A model generated the notes under the pieces. The model saw only the letters and a program-made list of their open reading frames with translations. It did not search any database and was not told the DNA's origin. DNA of 22,336 nt from Jimgerdemannia flammicorona. Its lineage: Eukaryota > Mucoromycota > Endogonomycetes > Endogonales > Endogonaceae. The position numbers and the translations under genes are program-made. The stretch is from the NCBI GenBank assembly GCA_003990745.1, contig RBNI01001464.1:1-22336 (forward strand). Direction: 5' to 3'. This document shows, one piece after another, positions 10,661 through 19,313 of this stretch (position 1 is its first letter; each line of letters opens with the position of its first letter).

Positions 10661-10790
10661 ATTATATATGTTGGTTCCTCCTAAGTATCCTTGTTTGTAT
10701 ACTTCCTTCATTACTTGATATTTCTTGTATTCGAGTATTATAAGCTTTCCTCCTTTTCTAAGTGTGGTGTTGTCTAGTTCAAACTGTTTC
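10661..10790 (-). pseudogene. integrase zinc-binding region, upstream half
   Basis: On the - strand this stretch reads KKYQVMKEVYKQGYLGGTNI and, after skipping the MITE and one 8-bp duplication, joins to YNKARRTMWWP, the region before the CX2C of the HHCC domain. It links the RNase H part of pol to the integrase core. The expected His residues are not all visible, which fits mutation. Confidence 0.65.
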
Positions 10791-11300
10791 TAAGTCTGGT
10801 TGATAATAGTGATTGTCCAGAGTTCAAGGTGGTTGGGCATCTTCTGCTGCCCAAGGTAGCTGATTAATCTATAGTATAACTCCTTATTTATATTAAATAG
10901 TCTTGATGGAAGTATTTCAGAGTATCCTTGAGAGTACATCAGTATTAACATTGGTTCTCCCTGAGTAGTGCTTAATAGTACAGTTATACTCTTATAGCCT
11001 GTAGATTTATTTGGCATATATTTCTTTAGGGTTCAGAGTGTGGAATAGCCAGGTAAGAGCAGAATAGTCTGTTTGAATAGTGAAGTATTTCCTGGCTAGA
11101 TAGTAGTGGAACTTGTCTACTGCTCAAACTGCTGCTAAGTATTTGAGCTTATATGACTTATAGTTCTATTCTGCTCTGCAGGTACCTTGGCTTATATAAG
11201 AGATAACATATTCATATCTATCTTTCTTCTGAGCTAGGACTGCTCCAAGTTCTATAATACTTGCATCTATCTGCAGGATGAACTCTAGGTTCCAATCTGG
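10791..11300 (-). pseudogene. RNase H domain of pol
   Basis: Degrades the RNA strand during reverse transcription. Legible on the - strand: LQIDASIIELGAVLAQ with the first catalytic Asp (about 11265), then a CRAE*N*KSYKLKYLAAV block carrying a catalytic Glu, and KFHYYLARKYFTIQTDYSAL, the conserved TDH/L segment with another Asp. Stops fall at expected Gln/Tyr positions. The frame continues as a 75-codon linker (10790-11017) towards integrase. Confidence 0.8.
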
Positions 11301-12300
11301 TCTTCTGAGGATGGGTACTTGAGTCAACCTGGTCTTGAGTTCATTGAAGGTTTCTTGATATTCTTTGATTCGAATTTAGTATCCTTCTTCAGTAGCTCAT
11401 AGATAGGTGTGATAATGTTAGAGTATTCTTTGATGAATCTTCTATAGTAGGAGACCAGTCCAAGGAAGACATAGACTTCTGTGGTTGTTCTGAGTCTTGG
11501 GTAGGCTGTAATAGCCTCAATCTTCATGGGGTCTGTGTGGATTCTGGTCTGGTTGATGAGGTGTCCTAGGTAGGCAATTTCCTAAGCTGCAAACTTACAC
11601 TTCTTGAGCTTGATATAGAGGCCATGCTCCTTGAGCTTCTTGAGGGCTAGCTATATATGGTTGATATATTTCCATGCAGTATTTCTGAAGATAATCACAT
11701 CATCAATATAGACAAAGAGCCATTTTCCAATCTCATTACTGAAGACTTTGTTCATAATTTGCTGAAAACTTACTAGAGCATTATATATTCCAAATAGCAT
11801 TTGCAGGTAGATATAGGTGATATCAGATATGATAAAGGCTGATTTCTTACTGGAATCTTGAGTGAGACTAATCTGATAGAAGCCTGAGAATAGATCCTAG
11901 GTAGTGTAGTATTTGGCTTTACTTTCAAGGTAGTAAGGATTTTTTGAATATTTGGCAAGAGCTGTCTATCCTTCTTAGTGATTATATTGAGCTTCCTGTA
12001 GTCAATACAGAGTCTTGGGGTAAACTCTCCAGACTTGCTTTCTTTCTTTGGGATGAGGACAATGGGTGAAGCCCAGGGACTGATAGCTTGCTTGATGATT
12101 CTAGCTTCTTCTATTTTCTTGAGTTCTGCTTACAGCCATTCTCTGTAGGCAGGTAGTATAGATCTGGCTTTCTGGTAGATGGGCTTGGTATCACTGATAT
12201 TAACTTCATAGTAGTACTTGAGTTCTTGATTGTGGATATCTCTGAAGTCTGTAGCAAGTACTCCTTCATTCTGGTACAGGATCTTGAGAAGTTGTTCTTC
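11301..12300 (-). pseudogene. reverse transcriptase domain of pol
   Basis: Copies element RNA to cDNA. In order on the - strand: SPWASPIVLIPKKE and RLCIDYRKLNIITKKD (fingers, about 11990-12090), DLFSGFYQISL (first catalytic Asp, about 11880), LQMLFGIYNALVSFQQIMN, then FVYIDDVIIF (the YxDD box, about 11700) and FLGLVSYYRRFIKEYSNI (11400-11460). The frame changes near 11925, between TLKVK and AKYYT, and again near 11380 after KKDTKF, so at least two indels exist besides stops. Both Asp motifs survive. The N-terminal linker (12130-12300) is still open and continuous with the dUTPase. Confidence 0.9.
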
Positions 12301-12394
12301 TAGAGGAAAGTTTTCTCTAATAGTATATATGTGCTTATTCTGGTCCTTGTCTTTCTTGTGCTCAAGTTCAGTAATCTTGGTGGTAGCATAGGCT

Positions 12395-12775
12395 TCTCTT
12401 TCAGTAGATCCAAAGTCTTGTTCTCCTCTCTTAGTCTTGATGAGTTCAATGGCTTCAGTGATCTTGGACTTCTTGATTTCATAGATCAGCATCTGGCCAA
12501 TCCTGTCATGCTTCTTGACTTCAAATGAGATGGTGGGGTTGTGATTCCTAATTATGAGGAAGATCTTGCCAGTATAATCAGAGTCAATTACTCCTCCTTC
12601 AACTGAGATTTCACTTTTGACCAGACTGCTTCTGGTCTTGATAATTCTGACATAGTTCTCTGACAACTTGACTCCAATTCTGGTGCCAAGTAGAGTGGTA
12701 GTCTGTGGTTCAAGGATAGCATCTTGAATGCTAGTAAAGTCTATTTCTATGGCTCCTTTAGTCTTGTATTCTGGG
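12395..12775 (-). pseudogene. dUTPase domain inside pol, between protease and RT
   Basis: dUTPases hydrolyse dUTP to dUMP and pyrophosphate, limiting uracil in newly made DNA. Motif order matches the trimeric dUTPase family: motif 1 EIDFTSIQDA, motif 2 KTRSSLV (12619-12637), motif 3 GGVIDSDYTGKI with the catalytic Asp at about 12583, motif 4 HDRIGQML (canonical GDRIAQ), motif 5 RGEQDFGSTE (canonical RGxxGFGSTG). In motif 5 two Gly positions read Asp and Glu, each explained by one G-to-A change. The frame from about 12950 to 12130 is free of stops, so this is the best-preserved part of pol. A charged linker separates it from the protease. The domain itself is open; it is listed as a pseudogene because the surrounding polyprotein is broken. 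Confidence 0.87.
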
Positions 12776-13250
12776 ATCTTAGCTTCAGGGTAAAACTTCT
12801 TGATCTTGAGAGTAATGTCTGGTTCTTGTTCTTCCTCATCATTACTATCAGCTTGAAGCTCTGGGGACTGGTCATATTCTTTAGCTTTCTTTTTTACTTC
12901 AGCAGCTTCTTGCTCATACTTCTGTTGGTGGATTTTCCTGACTTTACTAATATAGGACCAGCAGTCATTCAGATGTTCAGAGTAGTATATTCTAGTACTA
13001 TGGGGGCATCTTCCTTAAGGGACATAGCCATTAATGATCTTGTTGTACCACTGCTCATCTGTGAGCTTGGGTGTCTTGTTCTTGTTCTTATTCTTATTCT
13101 TCAAGTGTATGAAGACTTCTGTATCCTCTTCATATCCTTTCTCTATATCTGGTAGAACTCCTTTGTGGACATTGATAGAGACTTGTATCTTTCTTTCTCT
13201 ATAGTTGATTTGTATCTTCTGGGCATTGAGGTCAATGATGGCCTTGACCT
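12776..13250 (-). pseudogene. charged linker of pol between protease and dUTPase
   Basis: Continuous with both neighbours in one frame. It contains the Lys/Asn run KNKNKNKNKT, an acidic stretch (DSNDEEEQEPD) and a probable helical KYEQEAAEVKKKAKEYDQ segment, with a TAA where CAA is expected. No domain is recognised. It may be a spacer cleaved out or an extended N-terminal arm of the dUTPase. Confidence 0.6.
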
Positions 13251-13650
13251 TGTGAAGCTATTGATTGTCAATGAGGATATCATAATTAGTGGTACTTATA
13301 ACAATCACATCTACTGGAATGGTAGCTCCTCCTATCTTGATAGAGACTTCTCAGATTTTGCCAAAGGGGGTAGCTCATGTACCATCTACTGTAACATAGA
13401 CTATCTTGATAGACTCTTCAATATTCCAGCCTAGGCAGTCAATTGTCTTCTTGCTCATGAGGCATCCTCCAGCACTGGTATCAATAATGGCATCAAAGAT
13501 ACAATATTCAATCTGACATAAAGTATAGACTGATATCTTGTACTGGTCTTCAGATTCTTCACTTGAGTCTTCAGATTCTTTCTGTATATTGTGAGCTTCT
13601 ATAATCTTGTACTCTTGATTCTTGGTAGTAGTTGCAAGTCCTACTCTCAA
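13251..13650 (-). pseudogene. retroviral-type aspartic protease domain
   Basis: Would process the polyprotein. FDAIIDTSAGGCLMSKKT carries the catalytic Asp (about 13480) in a DTSA motif; the usual form is DTGA or DSGA, and GGT-to-AGT would give the Ser seen. NYDILIDNQ*LHK matches the conserved second half (YDILLGxxWL), with TAG where TGG is expected. An acidic Ser/Glu linker (ESEDSSEESED) lies upstream. TGA codons interrupt the domain near 13375 and 13345. Confidence 0.8.
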
Positions 13651-13842
13651 CTACTATCTGAAGGCAGGGACTTCCTAGTTGTCCAAAAGTAGTATTGACC
13701 TTCTGTTTCTTGAGATCTTTGTAGATATCATACTGGTGGATCTTGGTTTTATGCAGTTTCTATTATTTCTTACTTCACTTTCTCTTAAGACTGGAGTAGT
13801 ACCTTCAATAATTTGGCAAGCAGCTTCATCTAACTCCATGTC

Positions 13843-14160
13843 TTAATCAATCTCCTTGAGTTGGGTCTTACTTTGAATAGTAATAGCTGGGGTCTTCTTT
13901 AGTCTTCCAACTGACTTGTAGTTGCTCTTCTTGTTATAGAGCTTGGACTGGGTTCTGGTATCTTCAGTAACAGGGTAGAATTCAGGCTCCTTATAGTATT
14001 CTTCACCATCAGTGTCACCAATCTCCTCGATGACTACTACATTGATTTGTTCTCTGGTTCTGGTAGCATTACTTGGTTGGGCTTTACATCTTGTTTTAGT
14101 CATGCAACTCTTTACATAGTGGCCTTATTCTCCACATATGAAGTATGTGATATTGCATTC
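13843..14160 (-). pseudogene. Gag zinc knuckle and gag-protease linker
   Basis: On the - strand YFICGE*GHYVKSC (about 14104-14145) matches CX2CX4HX4C with the first Cys changed to Tyr (TGC to TAC) and a stop for Gln. Such knuckles bind element RNA in the nucleocapsid. An 86-codon acidic, then basic, linker follows (13843-14103), open in the same frame, leading to the protease. Confidence 0.75.
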
Positions 14161-14960
14161 TTTTATAGTAGCTACAAATCTCTATACTAGTCTCCTGTTG
14201 GTACTTCAGACTTCTCTAATAACATTACTAAGGTATATAGTCATCTTGATAAACTACTTGGTGAGTTCCTCCACTGGGTCAGCTTTGGTAGCCTTGGGAG
14301 TAGAAGGAGATGGTTGTCTGTTTACAACTGTAGTGAGTATGATACTAGTTGACTTTGATGGCTCTATCTTGATGCCAGTTATTTTCTCTATTGAGTGTTT
14401 GGCAGAGTATCTGGCAGTCTAATATCTCTATGCAAAGACCACTTTCTGATCAAGAGTCAGTACAGCTAGGGTAGACTAGATTGCTAGGGCAATTTCAGGG
14501 TAAACTCCTTTGAGAAAGATTGAATCTGCTATTTATTTCTTGAGGTGGTCATCATAGTTAGCCAAGACAATCTGGTGGTAGATTCAGATATAGAATGAGT
14601 TGGGATCTTTACTGAGTCTCTGACAAATAGTGTTGAGTTGATCCTTGAGAGCTTGTTTAATCTCTTTGGTATAGTATGTAGTTCTGAGGAAGGTCTTCAT
14701 GTTGGCAAGTCTGGCTGCACTAGTATTAGTAATAGTGGCTGCATTGAACTTGTCTCTGGTAGGTCCTCTGAGGCTGACTAGTAGAAGAGCCAATTGTGTA
14801 TCCACATTGAGGACTCATATAGCAGCAAATTGTTCAAAGTCTTCAATGAAAATCAGGATTGACTCTTCAGTAATATATATATATAATATAGAGAGATACA
14901 TTTCTATCTTATCTTGAATTCTTGTAGAGGTGACTCTTATAGTCAGGGTAGTTATTATAG
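14161..14960 (-). pseudogene. Gag capsid region
   Basis: Structural protein of the virus-like particle. The - strand frame reads ESILIFIEDFEQFAAI, DTQLALLLVSLRGPTRDKFN and LKDQLNTICQRLSKD, then YHQIVLANYDDHLKK and DSIFLKGVYPEIALAI, a helical arrangement typical of retrotransposon gag capsids. A dinucleotide AT run near 14870-14890 shifts the frame upstream of this, so the true start cannot be placed; a candidate ATG lies near 14998. Several TAG/TGA codons interrupt it. Confidence 0.72.
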
Positions 14961-14998
14961 TAGTTGTTTGTTTTTCAGCTTGAAAGTGAGGGATTCAT

Positions 14999-15014
14999 CT
15001 TAAATCACCAGCCA
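14999..15014 (-). other. candidate primer binding site
   Basis: On the - strand TGGCTGGTGATTTAAG starts about 13 bases inside the 5' LTR end. TGG is the complement of a tRNA CCA tail, and on the + strand the segment reads like a tRNA 3' end (ATCACCAGCCA). The offset is larger than usual and I cannot match a specific tRNA, so this is tentative. Confidence 0.3.
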
Positions 15015-15027
15015 ATGAATACTAAGT

Positions 15028-16554
15028 TGTTATGTAGTAGTTGCTGAGTTCTTCAAATATATCAGATTCTCTTCAAGATATATCTCTTAGACTAACTCAA
15101 GTTTGTTATAAGTAAGTTCTTATTGAAGTACCTTCCCAAGATTTTATAGTTCTCAAACTTCTTATCTTTAAACTGTCTTGTTATCTCTTTAGATTGCTTG
15201 TAAGGAATTGTATGTATTGCACTAAGAGAAACTTAACTTTATTTTGAAGAAAATAAGAGAAGTATTTATATAAAATATAATTCAATAGTTGCTAAGATAT
15301 AAAGCTAAATATAGATTCCAATAACTAAATAAAATACTGGAACATAGAAAACTACTAAGTTCCAGTATTGGCACAGATGGTTGCATAGGTTCAGGATACT
15401 GGTATAATTTTGGTGATATAGAAAAAGGGTGCTGGAATAATTCTGAGTCATATAAGATTAGAATATCAGTAGAGAAATAGCTGTTATACAGAAAAAGAAT
15501 ACTAGTATAATTTAGTATAACCAAGGGACTTAGAGCAGAATGTTCAAGACCATGAAGGCTTCATCTTCATCAGAGATTAGGATGTCTTTAAAGGAGATGA
15601 GATTGGTTTTATCATGTATTTTGCATATGTCATACAGGATGATATCATCACTGATGATGTCATTACATTCAGCAGTAGGAAAATCAGAGGCTCTCCAATT
15701 TATGAGGTTCTCTTCCACAAAATAGAGAATAAATATAAGATCTTGGAGAGATCTGATCTGGATGCTGGGGCCTTAGAATACAGAAATCAATCTTTGCAGA
15801 AATTGATCTGAGTTGTCCTGGAGAATAGAATACCAGAACTCTTCTATCTTATCACTATCAAGAGTGATAGTAGACTGGGCTTCTGTTGCCACCCTGGCTT
15901 CTAGTGCATTGATACAGCAGACTGATAGATCTCTGAAGTCTGTAACTCTAGTATACTCTAAGTTGGGGATCAACTATAGTATATATCTGAAGATCTGATA
16001 AATCTTCTTAGCTATCCTTATTTCATATATATCTATAGGAGTGGTATCTTATAACTCTTGAGGGCTGGCCTGTGGGAACTCCCAGTAGAGAAGGTTTCCT
16101 ATTTTGTACTCCTGCTATATTTGGAGATATTCAGTAGTAATAGTAATTCTTGTTTCTATTTTATAGCAGTAGAGAATAAAGTAATAAGAATCCCTGATAC
16201 CTAGGTTGAGGCTAGGAGTCCTTCTTATACAGATTCTCATAGCTCTTCTGATGTCTTGGAATATCCTTTCTTCAACTGAGAGGCCTTAGTAGTTCCTTGA
16301 CCTTGAGGTTTAGTGTATAGCAGGCATTTTATTTATGGTAAGTCTTTGAGCTATTTTGGAATTAGTAAGTCTTGTTGAGTTGCTGCTACTGTAGTTTCTT
16401 GATCCTTCTTTTATATTTCTCAAGATACCTGTACTGTGGTCACAATAACTCACAGTTGGTCATTATTACTCATCTTATAGCCTGAGTGAGTCATGCTATA
16501 TGATCTCCTTCTGATCTGATAGCTTATAAGAAAGGCTGTCTTCTGTGCTAATGT
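15028..16554 (-). repeat. 5' LTR (copy C), main part
   Basis: + strand start TGTTATGTAGTAGTTGCTGAG, collinear with the other copies as far as GTGCTAATGT at 16554, where the 2043-bp nested element begins. The remaining LTR end resumes at 18603. In coding orientation this is the promoter-containing 5' LTR, with its U3 end split by the insertion. Confidence 0.87.
15530..16327 (-). pseudogene. LTR-internal reading frame, copy C
   Basis: ATG at 16325-16327, TAA at 15530-15532, 266 codons in one frame, so no net frameshift relative to copy A apart from in-frame length differences. It contains TSRSRNY near the start, SVEERIFQDIRRAM, TEYLQI, then EEFWYSILQDNSDQFLQRL and the acidic SDEDEA tail before VLNILL. 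Interrupted by TAG/TAA codons, some private (early H*TSRS) and two shared with both other copies. Confidence 0.58.
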
Positions 16555-18597
16555 TGTAAGAGGGTTGCTTTTTAGGGTAACCATTACATAGTTCTGGAAG
16601 GGTTTTCTGGAAGTTCTGAATATTCTGGAAGACTGTTTTCTTATGGTCAAGATCAATTTCATATGGAGTACATCCTCTACACTTATTGATTTCAAGATCA
16701 GGTTGACATCTCAACCAAAGTCCTTTTTCAGACTAGTTCTGAATGTTCAGGATTTTCTGTATTTTAGAAAGTTCAAGAAACTAAGACCAGCTTAGTTGAA
16801 TTGGTGTATTGCTACAGACAATACCTAATTAGGAAATTTCGTGATAGGGTTAGAAGTGGGACCTAACAGAGAGCAAATTTACTTAAGAGTAGTTTGTAGA
16901 TTATTAAATAGGTTTATTTGCTATTCATGATATTGCTATACTAGGAGTAGTTGTATAAAGAGATATTATGAAGAAGTGTTTAGGAATGTTCTTGTATATT
17001 CAAGACTGTTTAAGACTGAGATTCTGAGGTCTGGGGGAGGGGATATTTATACTAGTGAGGGGCTATCTGGGCTATGCTAGATATGAATGTAGCATTTAGT
17101 ACTTTGCTGAGTCAGAATGCAGTCATGTAGAACAAGTGTAATCTGATATATCAAGAGATCATCTGACTGCTGAGTCAGTTCACAGTCACATTGTATAAGA
17201 CTAATCTAACTATACTATGACTGCTAAGCTATTTATAGGTTTAGATGCTGTCTGGGTAGTCTTTAATGACATTACTATCGATGACATTATCTCTGATGAA
17301 GTAGTCATCTAGGAAGAGTGGTTTGCAGATTATCTCTCCTTGTTTACTAAGGTAATAATACATTAGAACTTTGTCACTATCTCACAGGATAGCATCATCT
17401 GTCTCATATGCTGGATAAGGTATTGGTAGGTGAAGGAGGGGTACATCATCTTCACTTTCATCAGATTCACTATCTATATACCTTCTATAAGTTATGGTGC
17501 TATGAGTTACAGAGTTGTAGTAAGCTAGTGGCTGTGGCTCATGTCACTCATACTTGGGTGATGGAGTGGTTGGTTTGATCTCGAGGGTTGTCTGAAGATA
17601 CAGGTTATGTTCTCCGATCTCTTCATTATAGTTGAAGTAATCAGAAGTAAATGTAGGTTAGTATTCATACCAGTGATCATTGTCCCAATAGGTCTCATAG
17701 GTAGTTATGAACTGTTATAAGTTCATTGGTAAGGTTGGCAGAGTGATCAGGGTTGGCAGAGATCTTTGGCTAGAGGTCATATTGGTGTCAGAGAGATTGT
17801 TATCTTCTGCTTCATCTTTATCGAATCAGATTATATCATAGATATCCTTCATTGTGTATCCAACTTGAGGCATTTGCAGAATATGGTCATCAGGGTGTGG
17901 GAAGGTTCTGTCTATGGTCTGGATATATTCAAGATACTTGTGGTTGAGTTCTTGTATCATATCATCGATTTGACCATAGGATAGAGTAGTAACCATTTCG
18001 GCAGTAGTAACTCAGAGGCAGAGAATAAAGGTGCTGTACTCATAAAAGAGTTCTCGATGTTTGTGGGCAATGAGTTTCTGGTTTTGAGATATCTGAGTAA
18101 TATCTGTATTATGGTGGTGTTTGACCATGTCTTCTAGGAGGCAGTTGATCTGGTAGTAGCTTGAGATTTGTCTGATTTGGTGGACCTCGCTAAGTATGTT
18201 CAGGGCATTCCATCAGGCTTCCACAAAGTAGAGGGGTGCTAAGCTATGGATATTCATGAGGGGCAGAGGGAGGTGTGGCTTGGTTGACAATAGCATTCCA
18301 AATGTCACCACAGATGCAGTTATAGATCTCAGTGGTCATGTTTGTATATGTTCAGGAGTTGTGGTTGTTGTTTATTTTGGTTTTCTGTTTCAACATATCT
18401 TGGTGCTCAGTATATATGCATTTGGTCCTGATTGGTAAGATCTCATTTGTGTAAGTCTTGTATTTCATAACTTCATATTGACTCAGCTTTGTATACTGTA
18501 ACTTTGGTTTGACTTAGCTTTATAATCTTGCAGATGATTTTCAGATTTTTTTGGAGGTCACATGTGATTTCAGTAGCTTGGGGATTGTGTGCTTACA
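16555..18597 (-). mobile_element. nested 2043-bp TGTAAG...CTTACA element (solo LTR-like)
   Basis: It interrupts the 5' LTR of the main element. Ends are perfect short inverted repeats, TGTAAG and CTTACA (TG...CA, as in LTRs). Flanks are AATGT (16550-16554) and GATAT (18598-18602); the intact LTR has GATGT at this point (solo copy), so this is a 5-bp duplication with one transition on each side. No internal direct repeats, RT or integrase are visible. It is best explained as a long solo LTR of a different retrotransposon, or a non-autonomous element. It carries a reading frame on the - strand. Confidence 0.75.
17241..18339 (-). pseudogene. acidic reading frame inside nested element
   Basis: From an ATG at 18337-18339 (MTTEIYNCICGDIWNAIVNQ) to TAA at 17241-17243, about 365 codons with one frame change near 18255 and several stops where Trp, Arg or Gln fits. 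Legible segments include LLEDMVKHHHNTDITQISQN (possibly helical), YGQIDDMIQELNHKYLEYIQ and an acidic DSESDESEDDVPLL. No family is recognised. A second open piece nearer the element's end (16496-16714) reads EINKCRGCTPYEIDLDHKKT and could be a separate small frame or chance. The design resembles the LTR frame of the host family, but I see no sequence similarity between the two. Confidence 0.5.
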
Positions 18598-18602
18598 GAT
18601 AT

Positions 18603-18626
18603 CATTATTCTGAGGTTACTATTACA
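18603..18626 (-). repeat. 5' LTR remnant beyond nested insertion
   Basis: CATTATTCTGAGGTTACTATTACA matches the LTR end CATCATTCTGAGGTCACTGTTACA with only transitions. It completes copy C and fixes the outer boundary of the main element at 18626, next to the ATAT flank. Confidence 0.82.
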
Positions 18627-18876
18627 ATATTTTATATTATAATATATTATAGTTTTATATTAGAAATATTTAAAAAAATTCTAAAAAAAAAAAATTATTG
18701 ATTCGGTTTTAGAATAAAATTATTTATAAATATTCTTTATTTAATAGATAGATAATAAATTGAGATATATATTTAAAACTTATTATAGTTATTTTTTTAA
18801 TATTTCTTTATAATCTTATATAATTTATTTATTAAATAGATTAGTTATAGTTAGAGATTATATAAATTATTATAGT
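18627..18876. other. AT-rich DNA, nothing recognised
   Basis: Almost pure A/T with short A runs. No open frame, element end or RNA gene is supported. Confidence 0.4.
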
Positions 18877-19307
18877 ATTAAATATATATAAGAATAATAA
18901 GAATAAATAGATACTAGAACAGACTGATATTAGATAACTAGAAGTATATAGTATCCTCTAATAAAACAAAAATTAATTATTTTATATTCTATATATGATA
19001 TATACCTTTTCCTATTATTTTTAAATTTTAGTCAACTAATGTTATATAATTTGGATATTTTGTATCTTTGATTCAATTTTATGATATCTTAGATATTTGA
19101 GATAATAATAATATATGAAAAAAGTTACATGATATCAATTGACTATAAAATTTGAAGATGATAAAAAAAGATATATATTATATACAGAATCCAAAATAAT
19201 TGATTTTTGTTTTATTAGAGAATACTATATACTTTTAGTCACTTAATATCAGTCTGTTCTATATAGTATCTATTTATTATCTTATTATTTATATATATAT
19301 ATTTAAT
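18877..19307. mobile_element. 431-bp AT-rich foldback element
   Basis: The left arm (about 18877-19040) and the right arm (about 19135-19307) are inverted copies: AATAGATACTAGAACAGACT with ATTAGATAACTAGAAGTATA on the left are matched in reverse complement on the right, and TCTAATAAAACAAAAATTAA near 18956 is matched near 19200-19215. Arms are roughly 160-180 bp with mostly transition differences. TA lies directly outside both TTAAATAT ends, which would fit a Tc1/mariner-type MITE, but in such AT-rich DNA this is weak. No transposase. Confidence 0.7.
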
Positions 19308-19313
19308 ATTACA

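Larger units (their letters stand above)
7166..18626 (-). mobile_element. Ty3/Gypsy LTR retrotransposon with dUTPase, nested insertions
   Basis: Two LTRs of the same family (7166-8729 and 15028-16554 plus 18603-18626) bracket a gag-pol region on the - strand. Read 5' to 3' on that strand: LTR, gag with zinc knuckle, aspartic protease, dUTPase, reverse transcriptase, RNase H, integrase with a GPF/Y-like tail, polypurine tract, LTR. Flanks are GTAT (7162-7165) and ATAT (18627-18630), a 4-bp duplication with one G-to-A change. Removing the hAT MITE (587+8 bp) and the 2043+5 bp insertion leaves about 8.8 kb. PR-RT-RH-IN order places it in Metaviridae (Ty3/Gypsy). Stops and frameshifts throughout show it is inactive. 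Confidence 0.88.

Noticed and set aside
12331..13434. + strand frames of 65-143 codons opposite pol
   Set aside because: Antisense shadows of the open protease-dUTPase frame; Leu/Phe/Val-rich as expected from the complement of Lys/Glu-rich coding sequence.
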